Assembly (NCBI GenBank): GCA_963850605.1
Contig: CAWKLX010000001.1
Span: forward strand, 266,685 to 330,684
DNA from: BOG-908 sp963850605
Lineage (GTDB): Bacteria > Pseudomonadota > Alphaproteobacteria > Acetobacterales > Acetobacteraceae
Reading direction: 5' to 3'
DNA: 64,000 nt
Both the position numbers and the translations under genes were made by a program. Below, piece after piece: positions 1 through 10,156 of this stretch (position 1 is the first letter of the stretch; every line of letters starts with the position of its first letter). The notes under the pieces were generated by a model. The model made no database searches. It had not been told where the DNA came from and saw nothing but the letters and a program-made list of their open reading frames with translations.

Positions 1-94
1 AAAGGACGAGCACCGAACCGAGCAGCACCACATGCTGCATGCGCAGGCCGGCAACGCCCGGCCGGGACGCCGGAAGCGGCCGCATCTCGTTCAC
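1..94 (-). CDS. N-terminus of a truncated ORF, probable membrane protein
   Basis: Only the first 31 or so codons are inside the window; the gene runs off the left edge. A GTG at 94-92 overlaps the TGA of the upstream phosphatidyltransferase gene (GTGA overlap), so the two are probably translationally coupled; an in-frame ATG lies at 85-83. The visible protein is short and polar, then turns hydrophobic (MQHVVLLGSVLVL), which fits the start of a first membrane helix. In related genomes an AI-2E/PerM-type permease often follows this gene, but the visible part is too short to show that. Confidence 0.4.
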   Translation of the reverse strand, partial: MNEMRPLPASRPGVAGLRMQHVVLLGSVLVL

Positions 95-648
95 GCCCGC
101 ACCGTCCGCCGCACATAGGCGGCACCCGACAGCAACGTGCTGCCAGCCACCAGCCACACCAGCGCCAGCCGCACCGGCCACAGGGTCACGCCCAGGCTAT
201 CCAGCCCGAGCACAACCGCAACCAGGGCGATCTGCAACGCCGTGTTCGCCTTGGACACCTCCAGGGGTTTGATCTGCACCCCAAGGCTGGTGACCCACAG
301 CAGCAGCACGCCACCCACGATCACCAGATCACGGAACACCACCAGGATCGCCAGCCAATCCGGCAACTCGCCCGTCGCGGCCAGGGTGACATACATGCCG
401 ATCATCAGCACCTTGTCGGCCAGTGGGTCCAGCACCGCGCCCAGCGCCGAGCCCCCGCGCCGGCGCGCCAGCCAGCCATCCACCGCGTCCGACACGCCCG
501 CGGCGACGAACAGGCAGAACGCCGCGCCGAAATGCCGGTGCAGCACCAGCCAGATTGCGAACGGTACTGCGCACAACCGCCCAAAGCTGATGATGTTGGG
601 CAGCGTAAACAGATCGCCGCCACTCCGCAGGCTGCCACCATCAGGCAT
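91..648 (-). CDS. CDP-alcohol phosphatidyltransferase family protein
   Basis: Integral membrane enzyme that moves a phosphatidyl group from CDP-diacylglycerol to an alcohol, most likely glycerol-3-phosphate (PgsA-like). The family signature D-xx-DG-xx-AR-...-G-xxx-D-xxx-D is complete (DAVDGWLARRRGGSALGAVL followed by DPLAD). Several hydrophobic segments follow and the length of about 185 residues is usual. I start at the ATG at 648 (MPDGG). The reading frame stays open to an ATG at 717, but that extension is made of a CTGATGGCTG-type repeat and adds a peptide foreign to the family. It is divergent from purM, with about 110 bases between them. The exact alcohol substrate is not settled by sequence. 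Confidence 0.88.
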   Translation of the reverse strand: MPDGGSLRSGGDLFTLPNIISFGRLCAVPFAIWLVLHRHFGAAFCLFVAAGVSDAVDGWLARRRGGSALGAVLDPLADKVLMIGMYVTLAATGELPDWLAILVVFRDLVIVGGVLLLWVTSLGVQIKPLEVSKANTALQIALVAVVLGLDSLGVTLWPVRLALVWLVAGSTLLSGAAYVRRTVRA

Positions 649-663
649 GAAGCCCCGCCAGTC

Positions 664-703
664 GGACCACTGATGGCTGATGGCTGACAGCTGATCCGCA
701 GTT
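664..703. repeat. short CTGATGGCTG / CAGC repeat tract
   Basis: A run of near-repeats (CTGATGGCTGATGGCTGACAGCTGAT) sits just upstream of the phosphatidyltransferase start and would encode SAISHQ-type residues if read. Similar tracts built from CAGTCGT and CATCAG units lie at 50747-50821 and 60790-60822. Function unknown. Confidence 0.45.
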
Positions 704-758
704 TCGCATGCGCGCATTATGACCTATCCAGCCCGCGCGGCGAAGCACGGAGGAAGCC

Positions 759-1799
759 ATGGTGACCTATCGCGACGCCGGCGTGGACATCGAGGCCGGG
801 GACGCGCTGGTCGATGCCATCAAACCTGCGGCGGCCAGTACGTCGCGCGCCGGTGTCATGGGCGGCCTGGGCGGGTTTGGCGCGCTGTTCGACCTGCGGG
901 CGGCCGGGTTTTCCGACCCGGTGCTGGTGTCCTGCACGGACGGGGTCGGCACCAAGCTGATGGTGGCGATCGAAAGCGGTTTTCACGACCGGGTGGGCAT
1001 CGACCTGGTGGCGATGTGCGTGAACGATTTGGTGGTGCAGGGCGCCGAGCCGTTATTCTTCCTGGACTATTTCGCTACCGGCAAGCTGGCGGTGGCCGAC
1101 GCCGCGCGCGTGGTGCGCGGCATCGCGGAGGGCTGCCGGCTGTCCGGCTGCGCGCTGGTGGGCGGCGAGACGGCGGAGATGCCCGGGATGTACGCGGCCG
1201 GCCATTACGATCTGGCCGGGTTTGCGGTCGGTGCCGCCGAGCGCGGCGCGCTGCTGCCCGGCGAAGTGCGGGCGGGCGACACGTTGCTGGGGCTGCCGTC
1301 CAGCGGCGTGCACTCCAACGGGTTTTCGCTGGTGCGCCGCATCTGCGGCATCGCGCGGCTTGGCTGGGCGGATGACGCGCCCTGGTCGCCGGGGCAGGGT
1401 ACGGCCGAGGCGCTGATGGTGCCGACGAAACTCTACGTCAAACCGGTGCTGGCGCTGCATCGCGCGGGCCTGCTGGCCGCTGCCGCCCACATCACCGGCG
1501 GCGGCCTGCCCGGCAACCTGCCGCGCGTGCTGCCGGCCGGGTTGCGCGCCGTGTTGGACAAGGCCTGGCCGGTGCCCCCGGTGTTCGGCTGGCTGGCCCA
1601 GGCGGGCAAGGTGGCGGCCGACGAGCTGCTGCGCGTGTTCAACTGCGGAATCGGCATGGTGCTGGTGGTGCGCGACCCGCAACAGGCCAGCGCCGTGCTG
1701 GGGGAGCTGGGCGAGACCGCGTTCACCATCGGCCATGTCGAGGCGGCCCAGGGTGAGGCCGGCGTGCGGATCGACCTGCCGCCAAGCTGGCCGAAATGA
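759..1799 (+). CDS. purM: phosphoribosylformylglycinamidine cyclo-ligase (AIR synthetase)
   Basis: Fifth step of de novo purine synthesis: ATP-dependent ring closure of FGAM to AIR in the cytosol. The 346-residue protein has the expected order of PurM motifs: MGGLGGFGALFDL near residue 30, the ATP-binding SCTDGVGTKL around 66, and GGETAEMPGMY around 144, with a complete C-terminal AIRS domain. The start is the ATG at 759, preceded by GGAGGAAGCC; a longer competing frame from 719 is a shadow. purN follows with a 4-base ATGA overlap, so the two form a translationally coupled pair. Length and motifs are normal. Confidence 0.97.
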   Translation: MVTYRDAGVDIEAGDALVDAIKPAAASTSRAGVMGGLGGFGALFDLRAAGFSDPVLVSCTDGVGTKLMVAIESGFHDRVGIDLVAMCVNDLVVQGAEPLFFLDYFATGKLAVADAARVVRGIAEGCRLSGCALVGGETAEMPGMYAAGHYDLAGFAVGAAERGALLPGEVRAGDTLLGLPSSGVHSNGFSLVRRICGIARLGWADDAPWSPGQGTAEALMVPTKLYVKPVLALHRAGLLAAAAHITGGGLPGNLPRVLPAGLRAVLDKAWPVPPVFGWLAQAGKVAADELLRVFNCGIGMVLVVRDPQQASAVLGELGETAFTIGHVEAAQGEAGVRIDLPPSWPK

Positions 1800-2416
1800 G
1801 CGACCGCATACCGGTCGGCATCCTGATCAGCGGCCGGGGCAGCAACATGGAGGCGCTGATCCGGGCGGCCGCCGCACCCGATTACCCGGCGCGCATGGCC
1901 GTGGTGCTGTCGAACAACCCGGATGCGGCCGGCCTGGCGCACGCGACCGCGGCGTGCGTGCCGGCCGAAGCCATCGATCACCGGCCGTTCGGCCGTGACC
2001 GTGCAGCCCACGAGCGTGCGCTGGATGCGGCGTTGCGCGCCCACGGGGCCGAGCTGGTCTGCCTGGCCGGCTATATGCGCCTGTTGACCCCCTGGCTGGT
2101 GGGGCGCTGGGCCGGGCGCATGCTGAACATCCACCCCAGCCTGCTTCCCGCGCTGCCCGGGTTGGACACCCATGCGCGTGCGCTTGCCGGTGGCCACAAG
2201 TGGCACGGCTGCACCGTGCACCTGGTGACCGACGGCATGGACGAGGGGCCGATCCTGGCCCAGGCGCGCGTGCCCGTTCTGCCGGGCGACGATGCAGACA
2301 TGCTGGCCGCCCGGGTTTTGGCGCAGGAGCACGCGCTGTATCCGCGCGCCCTGTCGGACTACATAACAGGCGGGGCTTGGCGTGCGCCCTTGCCGGCCAA
2401 GGCGGCGGCTGGGTAG
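1796..2416 (+). CDS. purN: phosphoribosylglycinamide formyltransferase
   Basis: Third step of purine synthesis: transfer of a formyl group from 10-formyl-THF to GAR. Visible features are the N-terminal phosphate-binding stretch ILISGRGSNMEALI (residues 8-21), AGYMRLLTP (about 87-95), and the catalytic N-x-HPSLLPALPG block (about 109-120) followed by H-x-CTVHLVTDGMDEGPIL with its conserved Asp. The length of 206 residues is normal. Its ATG overlaps the purM TGA, and a small membrane-protein gene follows after 36 bases. Confidence 0.96.
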   Translation: MSDRIPVGILISGRGSNMEALIRAAAAPDYPARMAVVLSNNPDAAGLAHATAACVPAEAIDHRPFGRDRAAHERALDAALRAHGAELVCLAGYMRLLTPWLVGRWAGRMLNIHPSLLPALPGLDTHARALAGGHKWHGCTVHLVTDGMDEGPILAQARVPVLPGDDADMLAARVLAQEHALYPRALSDYITGGAWRAPLPAKAAAG

Positions 2417-2452
2417 AACGCCGCAGGACCCGCATCTTTTGGGAGCACACAC

Positions 2453-2608
2453 ATGGCCGAGATCGATCGCGCCCCTGCGGCGCCCAGCATCGCCGACGGT
2501 TTTCTGGCCGACCGGCTCAGCTTCTGGACGTCGGCCACCAAGTTCATGACGCGCGTGGTGATCGCGCTGGTCGTGCTGCTGGTGGCGCTTTGGTGGTTCC
2601 TGGTCTGA
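2453..2608 (+). CDS. small single-pass membrane protein, possibly aa3-type oxidase subunit IV-like
   Basis: A 51-residue ORF too short for most gene callers. The start ATG follows TTTTGGGAGCACACAC, with GGGAG as a reasonable ribosome site. The first half is polar (MAEIDRAPAAPSIADG), then FWTSATKFMTRVVIALVVLLVALWWFLV forms one membrane helix at the C-terminus. This layout (short cytosolic head, Phe/Met-rich entry, C-terminal helix ending in W-F-L) resembles the bacterial aa3 cytochrome oxidase subunit IV family, but no oxidase genes are next to it. It sits directly after purN and is followed by the three-hairpin repeat. Function is inferred only from shape. Confidence 0.6.
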   Translation: MAEIDRAPAAPSIADGFLADRLSFWTSATKFMTRVVIALVVLLVALWWFLV

Positions 2609-2612
2609 AAGA

Positions 2613-2714
2613 AAGCAGTCCTTTTTTGACATAAAGGACCAGAAAACTTCTATCCAGTTGATTCGCGACAGCACTGAGAAAAGTTTTTTGCTTCTTTTTT
2701 TCAAAAAAGAAGGC
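2613..2714 (+). repeat. three-hairpin intergenic element, copy 1
   Basis: About 102 bases lying between the convergent small membrane gene (stop at 2608) and rpoD (stop at 2720). It begins AAGCAGTCC, contains a first hairpin (GTCC...GGACC), a middle stem closing around the conserved loop CGCGACAGC, and a last hairpin CTTCTTTTTTTCAAAAAAGAAG. Copies 2 and 3 are at 10049-10148 and 20677-20776. Here the last hairpin with its A/T run could end transcription from both sides. Confidence 0.8.
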
Positions 2715-2719
2715 CTTGC

Positions 2720-4705
<1,986 letters not shown>

Positions 4706-4709
4706 GGCC

Positions 4710-6482
4710 TCAACTCTCCAAATCGGTCAAAATCTTTTCGCGCGCCTGAAACAGCGCATCCAGCCGGTCCCTCAGGCGAGCGGAGGCGTCGGGATCGTCG
4801 TTCATCGCAAAACTGCGCTGGGCCGTGGCCAGCGATTCCTCGAGACCGTCGCGGTGCATGAGACCATAAAAATGCCACCACCCAGCTTCGGCCTCGGCCG
4901 GCTGCGCGCCGGGGCGCCCGCAGGATGGCGGGTTTTCCATCACGCACGCGACATCCGACGATAATCCAAGGGTGTGCAGGTGGTCGATGAGTCCGGCGGA
5001 GTCAAGAACGGCACTCGCATCGGATTGCGAGAAAAAACTCAGGATCGCATCGCGCAACGGTTGAAGGGGCGCCGGCAGGGGCAGCGACGCGTATGCCTCC
5101 TCCACGTCGTGCGCGATTTCCGGATGGCGCAGCAGAATGGCGGCCAGGGCGTGTGCCCGACCGATATCGGCCGCATCCTGCCCCAGGGCGGGCCGGGTCG
5201 GCGCCGCATTCGGCTTGGCAGCCCCGCGCCGCATGGAGGCAAAATAGCGGTCCAGCAGGGCGCGGCGATATTCGGCGGCCAGCGCGCGGTCGCGTATCTC
5301 GGCGGCGGCGGCTTCCAAGCGGCGCCGGAACCCGGCTCGCTGCTCCGGCGTGTCGCCGGCCGTCTGGCGCAGCAGGTCGAACAACGCGGCATCCAGCGGC
5401 CGCGCGGCGTCCAGCACGGCGGTCAGCGCGCCCGGGCCGTGGCGGCGGACCAGCGTGTCCGGATCCTCGGACGCAGGCAGGGTCGCCAGGCGGATCGTGC
5501 GGTCGGGTGCCAACTCGGGCAGGGCGGTTTGCGCCGCGCGGGCCGCCGCACGCCCACCCGCCGCATCCCCGTCGAAGCACAGGGTCGGCGTGGGCGAGAG
5601 GCGCCAGAGTTCGGCCAACTGCTCGGGGGTGAGGGCTGTGCCCAGCGGCGCCACGGCCCCGCCAAACCCCGCCTGATGCAGGGCGATCACGTCCATGTAG
5701 CCTTCGACCACGATCACTGGCGCGCCTTTGCGGGCCGCCTCCCGCGCGAGATCAAGGCCGTACAGCGTGCGCCGCTTGGAAAACAGCGGAGTTTCCGGCC
5801 CGTTGAGGTATTTGGGTTGGCCGTCCCCCAAAATGCGCCCGCCGAAACTGATCAGCCGGCCGGTGCGGTCGCGGATGGGGAACATCACACGATTGAAGAA
5901 CAGCTCGCCGCGTGCCGCCCCGTCCTCGCCGGCGCGCAACAGACCCGCTTCCAGCAGCTGCGCCTGAGTGATGCCCTTCCCGGCCAGGTTGGCGGTCAGC
6001 GCACCGCGGCCCTCGCCGGCCCAGCCCAGACCGAATTTTTCCGTGGTGGCGTCCGTCAGGCCGCGCTGGCGCAGATAGGCCAGCGCGGCCGCACCCCCAG
6101 GCGAGAACAACGCGTTGCGATACATGGCCTGCGCTGCGTCCAGCACCGCATGCAGGTCCAGCCGCGCGCGCTCGGCGGCCTCGGCCGTCGGGCTGGCCCG
6201 CGGCAGCTCCAGCCCGGCCTCGGCGGCCAGCGACTGCACGGCCTCCGGAAAGCCGCGCCCCTCGATCTGCATGACGAAGCTGATCGCGTCGCCATGCGCG
6301 CCGCAGCCGAAGCAGTGATAGCCGTCCTCATAGACGTAAAAACTCGGCGTTTTTTCGTTATGGAACGGGCAGCACCCTTTCTGCTGCCGGCCGGAGCGGG
6401 TGAGCTTCACCCGCCGGCTGACGAGTGCTGCCAGCGGCGTGCGCGCCCGCAGCTCGTCCAGGAAGGAGGGCGGGTAGGTCAG
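4710..6482 (-). CDS. dnaG: DNA primase; start codon apparently CTG
   Basis: Synthesises RNA primers at the replication fork. Domains: CHC2 zinc finger (CCPFHNEKTPSFYV ... HCFGCGAHGDAISFVM), TOPRIM core (VIVVEGYMDVIALHQAG and CFDGDAAGG), then a C-terminal helicase-interaction region. The first ATG/GTG in frame is the GTG at 6410, but that would remove the family N-terminus; upstream of it the frame continues with FLDELRARTPLAALVSRRV, typical of DnaG. The only plausible start for that is a CTG at 6482-6480 forming a CTGA overlap with the yqeY stop, with GAAGG a few bases upstream. I annotate that start, giving 590 residues. rpoD follows after 4 bases. Confidence 0.93.
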   Translation of the reverse strand: MTYPPSFLDELRARTPLAALVSRRVKLTRSGRQQKGCCPFHNEKTPSFYVYEDGYHCFGCGAHGDAISFVMQIEGRGFPEAVQSLAAEAGLELPRASPTAEAAERARLDLHAVLDAAQAMYRNALFSPGGAAALAYLRQRGLTDATTEKFGLGWAGEGRGALTANLAGKGITQAQLLEAGLLRAGEDGAARGELFFNRVMFPIRDRTGRLISFGGRILGDGQPKYLNGPETPLFSKRRTLYGLDLAREAARKGAPVIVVEGYMDVIALHQAGFGGAVAPLGTALTPEQLAELWRLSPTPTLCFDGDAAGGRAAARAAQTALPELAPDRTIRLATLPASEDPDTLVRRHGPGALTAVLDAARPLDAALFDLLRQTAGDTPEQRAGFRRRLEAAAAEIRDRALAAEYRRALLDRYFASMRRGAAKPNAAPTRPALGQDAADIGRAHALAAILLRHPEIAHDVEEAYASLPLPAPLQPLRDAILSFFSQSDASAVLDSAGLIDHLHTLGLSSDVACVMENPPSCGRPGAQPAEAEAGWWHFYGLMHRDGLEESLATAQRSFAMNDDPDASARLRDRLDALFQAREKILTDLES

Positions 6483-6934
6483 CCCAGGCGCGCCTTCACC
6501 AGCGGCCCGGCCCGGCCCATGTCCAGCGCCGCCCCGTGCGCCGCGCGCAGGGCGGCCATCACCTGGCCCATCTGCTTTGCAGATGTGGCGCCGGTCTGTG
6601 CGATAGCCGTGTCGATGGCCGATGTCAGCGCCGTCTCGTCCATCTGCTGCGGCAGGAACCCTTCGATGACGGCGATCTCGGCCATCTCCTTGTCCGCCAG
6701 CTCGGGCCGGTTGCCCTGGGTGTAGAGCTCGGCCGCCTCCCGCCTCTGCTTGACCATGGAGCGGAGCATGGCGGTGATATCCTCATCCGGCACCGGATCC
6801 CGCCCCGCCGGCCTGGCGGCAATGTCGGTATCCTTCAGCTTGGCCATGATCATGCGGATGGTGGACGTGCGCGGCGCGTCGCCGGCCCGCATTGAGGTTT
6901 TCATTGCGTCAGTGATGGTTTCGCGAAGGGTCAT
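6479..6934 (-). CDS. yqeY: GatB/YqeY domain-containing protein
   Basis: A 151-residue YqeY-family protein, related to the tail domain of the GatB amidotransferase subunit that contacts tRNA; its own role is not established. Characteristic stretches are RTSTIRMIMAKLKD near residue 22, a central helix with KQRREAAELY, and GFLPQQMDETAL. I use the ATG at 6934 (MTLRETITDAMK); a 12-residue longer version from 6970 lacks support. It overlaps the dnaG start and opens the yqeY-dnaG-rpoD unit, the standard alphaproteobacterial order. Confidence 0.92.
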   Translation of the reverse strand: MTLRETITDAMKTSMRAGDAPRTSTIRMIMAKLKDTDIAARPAGRDPVPDEDITAMLRSMVKQRREAAELYTQGNRPELADKEMAEIAVIEGFLPQQMDETALTSAIDTAIAQTGATSAKQMGQVMAALRAAHGAALDMGRAGPLVKARLG

Positions 6935-7357
6935 GGCACGGCCTTGGGTGGGGCTGGCGTTGTAGCCCATGGGCGATGACTGGGTAAGGACGCCGATGCC
7001 GTCGACCGCGCCTCCGAGGAGGGTCTTGCCGGGTGAGCATGCAGCCAGCCACCGACCAGCAAGAGTTCATTCGCCAGGCGACCGCTGCCGGCCATATCGC
7101 CCGTTCGCAAGACACCTTATCGCGCCGGATTGCTGGCCGTGCTCGTCTAGACGACCCGGAGCGGTCCATCCTCGGTGGGAGAGGGACGGCCATCGTACCT
7201 GAGACGATGTGCACCTTCGGCCGGGACACACATCGCCCTGGCCGCGCAGGGGTGTGAACCGGCGCGCCCACCCGGGAGGGCATCTTCGCTGTATCCGTAT
7301 GCGCGGTTCATGCCCGGGTGATGCCTCGTCTCCCGCGGCGCGCCTTGGTCAACCCGT
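6935..7357. other. 423-base stretch without an assignable gene
   Basis: This lies between the start of yqeY and the end of cysQ. In related genomes carA is often divergent from yqeY, but no carA-like sequence is present. A plus-strand ORF from an ATG at 7039 (MQPATDQQEFIRQATAAGHI..., 72 residues, GAGGAGGG upstream) has codon third positions less GC-rich than neighbouring genes and matches nothing I recognise; it may be a decayed fragment. The yqeY promoter is probably here but I cannot point to it. Confidence 0.4.
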
Positions 7358-8127
7358 TCAGACGGCCGACGCCGCAAAGTGCGGGTTGCGATAGTCTGGT
7401 TTCCCATACCTGAAATCCCCGCCATCCAGCGTGCGCACGAAGCCGCCGGCCGCCCGCAGCACCGCGTGGCCGGCCGCGATATCCCACTCCATCGTGGTCC
7501 CCAGGCGCGGGTACAAATCCGCCTCGCCACGCGCGATCAGGCATAGTTTGAGCGAGCTGCCGGCCGCGCGGAAATTGGCCACCTTGCGGCCACCCAGAAA
7601 CGACTCCATCGCCGTTGCATCGCCATGGCTGCGCGATCCCACCACCGTCAGCCCCTCCTCCGGCGCCGAACGCACGCGAATGTCGCGTTCACCGGACGCA
7701 TCCTTCAGCACCGCCGACCAGGCTCCGCGCCCGCATACGTCTCGCCCAAAGCCGGCACGACCACCACGCCCAGCACGGGCGCGCCGTGCTCGATGAGGGC
7801 GATGTTGACGGTGAACTCCCCGTTGCCGCTTAAAAACTCCTTTGTCCCGTCGAGCGGATCCACCAGCCAGAAGCGTTCGCCCGTGACATCCGGCGACAAT
7901 CCCTTTGACGCCTCTTCCTCGGAGACCACGGGAATGTCTGGCGTCAGATGCCGCAGCGCCGGCAGAATGATATCCTCGGCCGCCTGGTCGGCCGCGGTCA
8001 CCGGGCTGCCATCGGCCTTTTCGGTCGCTTCGGTCACGCCGTAAAAGCGCATGGTGGCGCGCCCGGCTTCCTCCGCGATCGGGCGCACCGCGGCCAGCAG
8101 CGCGCGCAGGTCAAGCGTGCCGCTCAC
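7358..8127 (-). CDS. cysQ: 3'(2'),5'-bisphosphate nucleotidase CysQ (frameshifted)
   Basis: Hydrolyses 3'-phosphoadenosine-5'-phosphate left over from sulfate reduction; Mg2+-dependent inositol-monophosphatase fold. The first 133 residues are in one frame (8127 down to about 7727) with VSEEEASKGL and the metal site WLVDPLDGTKEFLSGNGEFTV; the remainder is in another frame (AWSAVLKDASGERDIRV ... EWDIAAGHAVLRAAGG), which carries the second metal motif WDIAAG. Restoring one base in the CC at 7725-7726 (GGCGCGG-GAGCC) joins them into a normal 256-residue protein. It overlaps cysNC by ATGA, so it belongs to the cysD-cysNC-cysQ operon. A sequencing error is more likely than decay. Confidence 0.88.
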
Positions 8128-10034
8128 GATACCTCACCGCGCAGCAAGCCACGTTCCTCCATCTGCCGCACGATCATCTCCGCGGCATCCTCCGGTTTCA
8201 ATTTGGTGGTGTCGATGTGCAGCTCGGGGTTTTCCGGTGCTTCGTAAGGGCTCGATATGCCGGTAAAATGCTTGATCTCGCCACGCCGTGCCTTCTTGTA
8301 CAGACCTTTGGGATCGCGCGTCTCGGCCACGCTCAGCGGCGCATCGACGAACACTTCCAAGAACTCGCCCTCATGCATCAAATCGCGCGCCATCTGCCGC
8401 TCCGACCGGAACGGCGAGATGAACGAGACGAGCACGATCAGCCCGGCATCGGCCATCAGCCGCGCCACCTCGCCCACGCGACGGATGTTTTCCACGCGAT
8501 CGGTATCGGTAAAACCGAGGTCTCGGTTCAGCCCGTGACGCACATTGTCGCCGTCCAGCATGGTGGTGTGCCGGCCCAGTGCGAACAACCGCTTTTCCAC
8601 CAGGTTGGCGACGGTGGATTTGCCGGCGCCGGACAGCCCGGTGAACCACAGCACGCAGGCGCGCTGCCCTTTTTGCGCGGCGCGAGAGGCGCGGCTGACA
8701 TCGACCGCCTGCCAATGGATGTTTTGCGCGCGCCGCAACGCGAAATGGATGAGACCGGCCGCCACCGTCTCGTTCGTCATGCGGTCGATCAGGATGAAAC
8801 CGCCGGTGTCGCGGTTCTCGGTATACGCATCGAACGCGACCGGCTGGTCCAGGCTGATGTTGCACAGGCCGATCTCGTTCAGTTCCAGCGCGCGGGCGGC
8901 CACCTGCTCCAGCGTGTTGACATTCACCTTGTGCTTGAGTGCGGTGATCGACGCGGTGACGGTTTTGGTGCCGAGCTTCATCAGATAGGAACGGCCGGGC
9001 AGCATGGGCGTGTCGTTCATCCACACGATGGTGGTTTCGAACTGGTCCGACACTTCGGCCGGGTGTTCGGCGCCGCAGATGACGTCGCCGCGCGAACAAT
9101 CCACCTCATCTTCCAGCGTCACCGTGATCGACTGTCCGGCGGTAGCATAGGGCAGATCGCCGTCGATCAGCACGCGCGCCACCCTGGTCTGTCGCGCCGA
9201 CGGCATGATCTTGATCAAATCACCCGGATGCACGGTGCCGGACGACACCATGCCGGAAAACCCGCGGAAATCCAGATTCGGCCGGTTCACCCATTGCACC
9301 GGCATGCGGAACGGCGCGGTGCGCGACAGGCTGGCCACCTCCACGTTTTCCAGGTGCCCCATCAGAGTGGGCCCGTGATACCAGGGCGTGTTGCCGCTGC
9401 GCTCGGTGATGTTATCGCCGGCCAGGGCCGAGATCGGGATGGGCACGATCTTTTCGATTGCGAGCTGCGAGGAAAAGGCGGTGTAGTCGCCCAGGATTCG
9501 GTCGAACACGTCGCGCGAATAGTTGACGAGGTCCATCTTGTTGATCGCCAGGATCACCTGCCGAATGCCCAGCAGCGACACGAAATAGGAGTGGCGGCGT
9601 GTCTGCGTCAGCACACCGCGCCGTGCGTCGATCAGGATGATGGCGAGGTCGGCGGTGGAGGCGCCGGTGACCATGTTGCGCGTGTATTGCTCGTGGCCGG
9701 GCGTATCGGCGACGATGAATTTGCGTTTATCGGTCGAGAAGAATCGGTAGGCGACGTCAATGGTGATGCCTTGCTCGCGTTCGGCGGCGAGCCCGTCCAC
9801 GAGCAGCGCAAAATCGATGTTTTGCCCCTGCGTGCCCATTTTTTTCGAGTCGGCTTCCAGGGCGGCGAGCTGGTCCTCGAACACCATTTTGCTGTCGTAG
9901 AGCAGGCGGCCGATCAGGGTGGATTTGCCATCATCGACCGAGCCGCAGGTGATGAAGCGCAGCAGAGATTTGGTTTCGTGCTGTTTGAGGTAGGCGTCGA
10001 TGTCGGTGGCGATCAGGTCGGATACGTGGGCCAT
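8124..10034 (-). CDS. cysN: bifunctional sulfate adenylyltransferase subunit 1 / adenylylsulfate kinase
   Basis: CysNC fusion of 636 residues. The N-terminal two thirds is the GTPase subunit of ATP sulfurylase: G1 GSVDDGKST (about residue 31), D-x-x-G ADTPGHEQY, and NKMD. The C-terminal third is APS kinase, with P-loop FTGLSGAGKST, DGDNVRHGLN and FISPFRSER. Together with CysD it makes APS and then PAPS from sulfate. The start is the ATG at 10034, with GGGAGAA 8 bases upstream; a longer frame from 10073 only reads the preceding repeat. cysQ overlaps its end. The three-hairpin element separates it from cysD. Confidence 0.97.
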   Translation of the reverse strand: MAHVSDLIATDIDAYLKQHETKSLLRFITCGSVDDGKSTLIGRLLYDSKMVFEDQLAALEADSKKMGTQGQNIDFALLVDGLAAEREQGITIDVAYRFFSTDKRKFIVADTPGHEQYTRNMVTGASTADLAIILIDARRGVLTQTRRHSYFVSLLGIRQVILAINKMDLVNYSRDVFDRILGDYTAFSSQLAIEKIVPIPISALAGDNITERSGNTPWYHGPTLMGHLENVEVASLSRTAPFRMPVQWVNRPNLDFRGFSGMVSSGTVHPGDLIKIMPSARQTRVARVLIDGDLPYATAGQSITVTLEDEVDCSRGDVICGAEHPAEVSDQFETTIVWMNDTPMLPGRSYLMKLGTKTVTASITALKHKVNVNTLEQVAARALELNEIGLCNISLDQPVAFDAYTENRDTGGFILIDRMTNETVAAGLIHFALRRAQNIHWQAVDVSRASRAAQKGQRACVLWFTGLSGAGKSTVANLVEKRLFALGRHTTMLDGDNVRHGLNRDLGFTDTDRVENIRRVGEVARLMADAGLIVLVSFISPFRSERQMARDLMHEGEFLEVFVDAPLSVAETRDPKGLYKKARRGEIKHFTGISSPYEAPENPELHIDTTKLKPEDAAEMIVRQMEERGLLRGEVS

Positions 10035-10048
10035 GAGACGGGTTCTCC

Positions 10049-10148
10049 CTTCTTTTCTGAAGAAAAGAAGCAAAAGACTTCTATCAGTGCTGTCGCGGAC
10101 TCAATGAGTAAAAGTTTTTTGGTCCTTTTTTTCAAAAAAGGACTGCTT
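10049..10148 (-). repeat. three-hairpin intergenic element, copy 2
   Basis: About 100 bases between the cysD stop (10157) and the cysN start (10034), in the sense of transcription. It starts about 8 bases after the cysD stop and ends just before the GGGAGAA ribosome site of cysN. The order of parts is the same as in copy 1: GTCC...GGACC hairpin, middle stem around CGCGACAGC, and final CTTCTTTTCTTCAGAAAAGAAG hairpin. Being inside a probable operon, it may process or partly terminate the transcript. Confidence 0.8.
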
Positions 10149-10156
10149 CCTTCCTT

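Noticed and set aside
4974..6725. 583-codon plus-strand frame opposite dnaG
   Set aside because: Antisense shadow; dnaG zinc finger and TOPRIM motifs are on the minus strand.
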